Source: Chionoecetes opilio
Lineage: Eukaryota; Arthropoda; Malacostraca; Decapoda; Majidae
DNA: 64,000 nt
NCBI GenBank assembly: GCA_016584305.1
Contig: JACEEZ010016468.1
Coordinates: forward strand, 27,501-91,500
Direction: 5' to 3'
The position numbers were made by a program, and so were the translations under genes. This document shows positions 60,240 through 64,000 of the stretch, piece by piece (position 1 is the stretch's first letter; every line of letters begins with the position of its first letter). The notes beneath the pieces were generated by a model. It ran no database searches, was not told the DNA's origin, and saw nothing but the letters and a program-made list of their open reading frames with translations.

Positions 60240-61282
60240 ATGTTGATATTACAGGACCCAATATTTACATTTAATCATCTTTTACCCGTGTTTCTGCATT
60301 TAGAGATTAAATACCATCAATAGCTTGCAATGCTTAGTAAGGTTAGGTTAGGTGACAAATGTCAAGGTTAGGTTAGTGAATGAATGAATAGTTATCCCTA
60401 TTTTTATGAGACATAACACTTGAATACTTCTATACAATCAGGGAGTACGATGGGCGGCAGGATCGCAGACCAATCAGCTTTATCCGTAACAGGCAATGGA
60501 GCTCCCGGATCCCCATAGAGCAGATTAGCCTGTGACCCAAATTCCTCTGAAGATGCCCACGGGCCAAAACTAAATCGGAATAAAGTACTTTTTCTTAGGC
60601 CATGTTTCCCTTTATCCTCCGCTATGATTCCACTGCGACACAAGTGCCTCCCCAACCTCATTCACTTATTTTTGTGTGCAGTCATTCCCTAAGATAAGTC
60701 ACTTCCTCCTCAGGGAACTTGTTAAAGTGAACACTCTGTTATCATGGGCAGACCATGGAAATCCTATCAAAGTAAGTAAATTTATTTTTACTGTCACATG
60801 TGGTCATCAAAATGTCTCATCATGAACGCCGTGTGTTATTATAATGGACGAGAACTGCGCGGTCGCTACCACCGTCAGCACAGATCTTACAGGCCTTACA
60901 GCTTACTTTTTCTCTATTATTTTCGGCTCAGTATATTGTGCAGTAGTTATTCACTTCCGGAAACCAAAAATATAACACTTATTTTTTTAACACTTTATTT
61001 TATAAAATAATTGCTGAGTTAGGTTATGTTTAGTTTTGGTTAGGTTAGATTTAGGTTATGTTAAGATTTGGTTTAGGTTATGTTAGGCTTAGGCAAAGAC
61101 TACCTCCATCTGAAAAAGCACTACTTTTAGGCAAGGTAAAACTAGTCAGTGACTCAGAAAATGAACGCGCTCCTCATCCATTTTTACCACGCCGTGTGCT
61201 GCCATGGGAGTGTCTCTACCGAATTACACCAAAATATACCTAAATACACACCACATACGGAATATTTGGGTATGTGTTTGGA
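60240..61282. other. Unassigned sequence with TTAGG-like runs
   Basis: Short GGTTAGGTTAGG-type runs occur at 60336-60348, 60364-60376 and, more degenerate, 61015-61095. No gene recognised; a minus-strand frame at 60404-60661 has no family resemblance. Confidence 0.4.
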
Positions 61283-61317
61283 TGTATTTCGGTATTAAGA
61301 GTTAATACCGAAATACA
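61283..61317. repeat. Perfect 15-bp inverted repeat (hairpin)
   Basis: Arms 61283-61297 and 61303-61317 are exact reverse complements with a 5-base AGAGT loop. Related ATTTCGGTAT phrases recur at 61417-61425 and 61448-61456, so it may be part of a decayed repeat. Confidence 0.75.
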
Positions 61318-61686
61318 CCAAAATACGTTTTTTAAATATATGTATACTCTTGATACAATATTTAGGTATTGAGACAATACATACATAGAAATGCGTCTTT
61401 CTGTATCTTTTTATATATTTCGGTATGTTTTCAAGGCTATTTTGTTATATTTCGGTATTAAAGAGACCGCTGCCATGGTAAAGTCTTATCAGCTGGATAA
61501 GGGAAAAGCGTTTGCTTACATATGGCGCCGGACAAAAGGCTTCCGCTGCGTGACTCCCAACTCAAGTTCAAGTTTTAGATCGTACTTAATCGTACTCGCG
61601 ACACACACCTCAGAACCAAGAATGGACCATAACAATTTCTTCATACCAAGTGCATTTTGGTATGAAATACTTCGCGAGTAGCCCCC
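61318..61686. other. Unassigned sequence
   Basis: No recognised gene. Confidence 0.4.
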
Positions 61687-61743
61687 TATAGTCAATAACC
61701 TTGTAGTTGGTACTTGCAAAGAGTCTAGATAGGATCAAAGTAT
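61687..61743 (+). mobile_element. SINE family B, 3' part only
   Basis: Matches the last ~60 bases of the SINE at 21545-21717 (GTCAATAACCTTGTAGTTGG through GGATCAAAGTAT). The tRNA head is absent, as in a 5'-truncated insertion. Confidence 0.7.
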
Positions 61744-62079
61744 ATAATATTATCCCTTTACTTCTCCCACCACCTTTTCCCATCTCGACTGTGCATATTT
61801 CTTAGACAGTCTTGAATACAATGGTACATATTAAACTGTCCGTCCATGCATAAAACATATTTCCGTACACATAATAAACATTCGGATATAATCTTGACTA
61901 TACAAAACAGAGCGAATTTGAAACAATGGATGTATTCCCTATGCTGTGGGACCCCAAGGTGTTCTATTCCCCTTAATCAACTCTTTGTTCGTGCTCTGTG
62001 GCGAACAAAATGTCCTTACCACATGATACAAGTTCGAGTGCAGCCTCTGGGTAAAGACAATTTACCTTCTTCAGATAGC
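61744..62079. other. Unassigned sequence
   Basis: Nothing recognised. Confidence 0.4.
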
Positions 62080-62622
62080 TACCGTAGATAACACCCTGTA
62101 AGCACATACTAAAGTCGCCAGGACAATATTTTTTTTCGATTTACAGACATATGTTGGTTTTCATACCTACATTTCTACATCCATGATTTCAGGAAAGTTA
62201 AAAAAGGCTATTTGGAGAATCTGTGTCATTTTGTGTCTTCATCTGTGTCATATTATGGCTATAAATGAACAAATTACCAAAATATCACCCGAGTGGCGAC
62301 CTTGGTAACGGCTACACAAAGATCGCCAGCTAGTGTTTATGTCCTCTCTCCCGAAAGGTGATGAGCTGCTGTCTGTCGTCGCGCGACAAACGAGTAGTGA
62401 AAATACAACAGCAAAAAAACGAGTAGTGAAATTTTAAACCGTATATTCTTGCAGATACAAAGCATAAAACAACACTGAAACACGGTAGATTATGCAGTCT
62501 TGATATAAACTACTGTGCATCATTTTTAGTGGCACATACAAATCAGTAGTGATGCTATAATTCGCAATATATGGCGCCTGGCGACATTAGTGCAGATGGC
62601 GACTATAGTATTATCTACGGTA
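62080..62622. mobile_element. MITE-like family D, copy 3
   Basis: Best-preserved copy: TACCGTAGATAA at the left and its exact complement TTATCTACGGTA at the right (62611-62622). The interior matches copies at 2575 and 20521 (CATGATTTCAGGAAAGTTAA, GGCTATAAATGAACAAATTA, TTGCAGATACAAAGCATAA). An internal duplication of the AAACGAGTAGTGAAA phrase lies near 62389-62437. Confidence 0.78.
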
Positions 62623-62936
62623 CAGGTTAATATACAAAAAAATAATACAGAAACAAGCACAGATAGGTAAAGCTGAGACACGCGTCAGTATGAGTTTGCC
62701 GACACAGCTGGTTATGTTCATCTGTCCTCGCACTATTTCTCGGAACTGACGCCAGAAACAAATCCAGGAAAATCGTTGACGGTCTAAGGTCAAAGCGAGG
62801 AAAATGGCAATGATCCAGTGCGATTAATCAAGGATCAATACATACAACATTTTAACCTTAATCGTGAACCCTCCAGCAGCACAGGTGATCGGTGCTGATG
62901 ACATTTTACTGACTGCCGTCACGAATATGCTGAGAG
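62623..62936. other. Unassigned sequence
   Basis: No gene recognised. Confidence 0.4.
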
Positions 62937-62979
62937 CTGTGTGTGTGTGTGTGTGTGTGTGTGGTGTTAGTGTGAGTGT

Positions 62980-63018
<39 letters not shown>

Positions 63019-63072
63019 GTGTGTGTGTGTGTGTGTGTGTGTGTGAGCGTGTGTATGTGTGCGTGCGTGTGT
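62937..63072. repeat. (GT)n microsatellite
   Basis: GT repeats with GTGAGTGTAAG and TTG interruptions; about 130 bases. Confidence 0.96.
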
Positions 63073-63715
63073 GCAAAAACGATTTATCGGTCATATCGTC
63101 AAGATGAAATCACCATCAATACCAATGATAACATCAACATCACATGAACAACACCTTACCGTGCCGCCAGTGACATTGACGTACCTGCAAACGAGAAAAA
63201 ATGAAATATTAATGAAAATCCCCAACACAAATGCAGCACAAATCATTCAATTGACTCCACATCCTGAAATAAATCAAACGTAAGAATATAAACTGAAAGC
63301 GAACAAAGAAAATACTTAAAGACAAACAAAAACTCAATCGCACACAAGTAAAGACACATACAGAAAGACATAGAGACACAAACAGTGTAAATTCAAAGGG
63401 ATCAAATCACCATCATCACTATCATTCACGTGACTTCCGGGAGAGAGGGAAGCTTCAATACTCCATGTCAATCATTAACCTGCAAAGAGAAGCGATCTAA
63501 TGCAGTGCGAAGCTGAGGCAAGCTATCACTCGGGGAAGCAAGTCAGGTACAGGAACACGACAGGGTTACAGCAAAGCCGGGACGAGGGACAGAAGTCAGG
63601 TCAGAGAAGAGGAAGTGAAGAGTGAGGGTGAGAACACGAGGAAGGGAAAAGATTGAGGTTAAGAAGGAGAATATGTAATAGGGAAAGGCATGTTAAGGAG
63701 GAAGTAACCACCTAC
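63073..63715. other. Unassigned sequence
   Basis: A-rich, no recognised gene. Confidence 0.4.
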
Positions 63716-63910
63716 CGTCCCTCCCCTTGCCTTTCTCGACCCTTGACCCACTTGACATGAAGTGCCATAAGGCTCACCAAGGTTTCCTAGGCCAGGCAAA
63801 GTCATGCTATTTGGATCATAGGAGAAACTTTTGAGCTGAAAGTCCGAACCAAAGGCAATAGGAAGTGACAAAAGCAGGAAGAAAAGAAGGAGCGATGTAA
63901 AAGAAGACAT
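63716..63910 (-). CDS. Candidate first exon of a secreted protein
   Basis: A minus-strand ATG at 63910 starts a 65-codon stretch with a clear signal-peptide pattern (MSSFTSLLLFFLLLSLPIAF, then GSD), followed by YDPNSMTLPGLGNLGEPYGT and a basic RKARGG end. A good donor (ACG/GTAGGT) follows directly after codon 65 (intron from 63715), in phase 0. The open frame also extends upstream of the ATG; this ATG is chosen because it gives the signal peptide at the N-terminus. The mature part has no known domain. A chance open frame cannot be excluded. Confidence 0.35.
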
Positions 63911-64000
63911 GAATAGAGGAAGTAAATGACATTTGGGTGTTATGAGAGCAAGGGAGAGAGGTTGGAAGGGAAGGAGGAAATGATACACGAGGAAGGTGGA

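Overview
This is a eukaryotic, repeat-dominated window. The mix suggests an arthropod, most plausibly a decapod crustacean: very dense di-, tri- and hexanucleotide microsatellites, CR1-like, RTE-like and Jockey-like non-LTR retrotransposons, hAT, Harbinger-like and Helitron DNA elements, tRNA-derived SINEs and a few TTAGG-like runs. The taxon is inferred. No rRNA, functional tRNA gene, bacterial operon or CRISPR array was seen.

Layout. 1-3.8 kb: the 3' end of a reversed CR1-like element, a CT microsatellite and copy 1 of a short inverted-terminal-repeat element (family D). 3.8-5.5 kb: a broken CR1-like element. 5.8-8.75 kb: two adjacent copies of a ~1.45 kb element, each a near-complete palindrome, in a CTA microsatellite. 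9.4-13.7 kb: a CCA array, then a 3.58 kb hAT-type insertion with an 8-bp target duplication that holds other repeats and a PIF/Harbinger transposase scrap. 14.5-22.7 kb: hexanucleotide, CT, AT and AGT arrays, three Helitron-like pieces, a 536-bp hAT-type MITE with an 8-bp duplication, and SINEs. 23.0-26.05 kb: a minisatellite of about 110 copies of a 27-bp unit. 26.05-30.4 kb: possible minus-strand host exons interrupted by a THAP-like scrap and the best-preserved RTE-like element, whose reverse transcriptase frame is open over 497 codons. 31-43 kb: microsatellites with elements embedded in them (a three-arm inverted-repeat element, two copies of a tRNA-Val-like SINE, a hAT relic split by an RTE-like copy). 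44.25-46.95 kb and 48.7-49.6 kb: homopolymer-rich sequence that looks like poor base calling. 50.4-53.9 kb: another RTE-like copy and an 893-bp hAT element inside a 25-bp minisatellite. 55.7-57.4 kb: a broken Jockey-like element. 57.8-64 kb: CT and GT arrays, a foldback MITE, SINE pieces, family D copy 3 and a possible first exon.

Host coding content is slight. Four candidate exons, all on the minus strand (17116-17194, 26052-26302, about 29848-30332, 63716-63910), have splice-like borders and protein-like frames, but I could assign no function. All transposase, helicase and reverse transcriptase genes here are truncated, frameshifted or split, except the RTE-like reverse transcriptase frame.

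The most notable pattern is that at least seven independent mobile elements sit inside or directly against simple repeats. Three hAT-type elements have exact 8-bp target duplications readable from the sequence.
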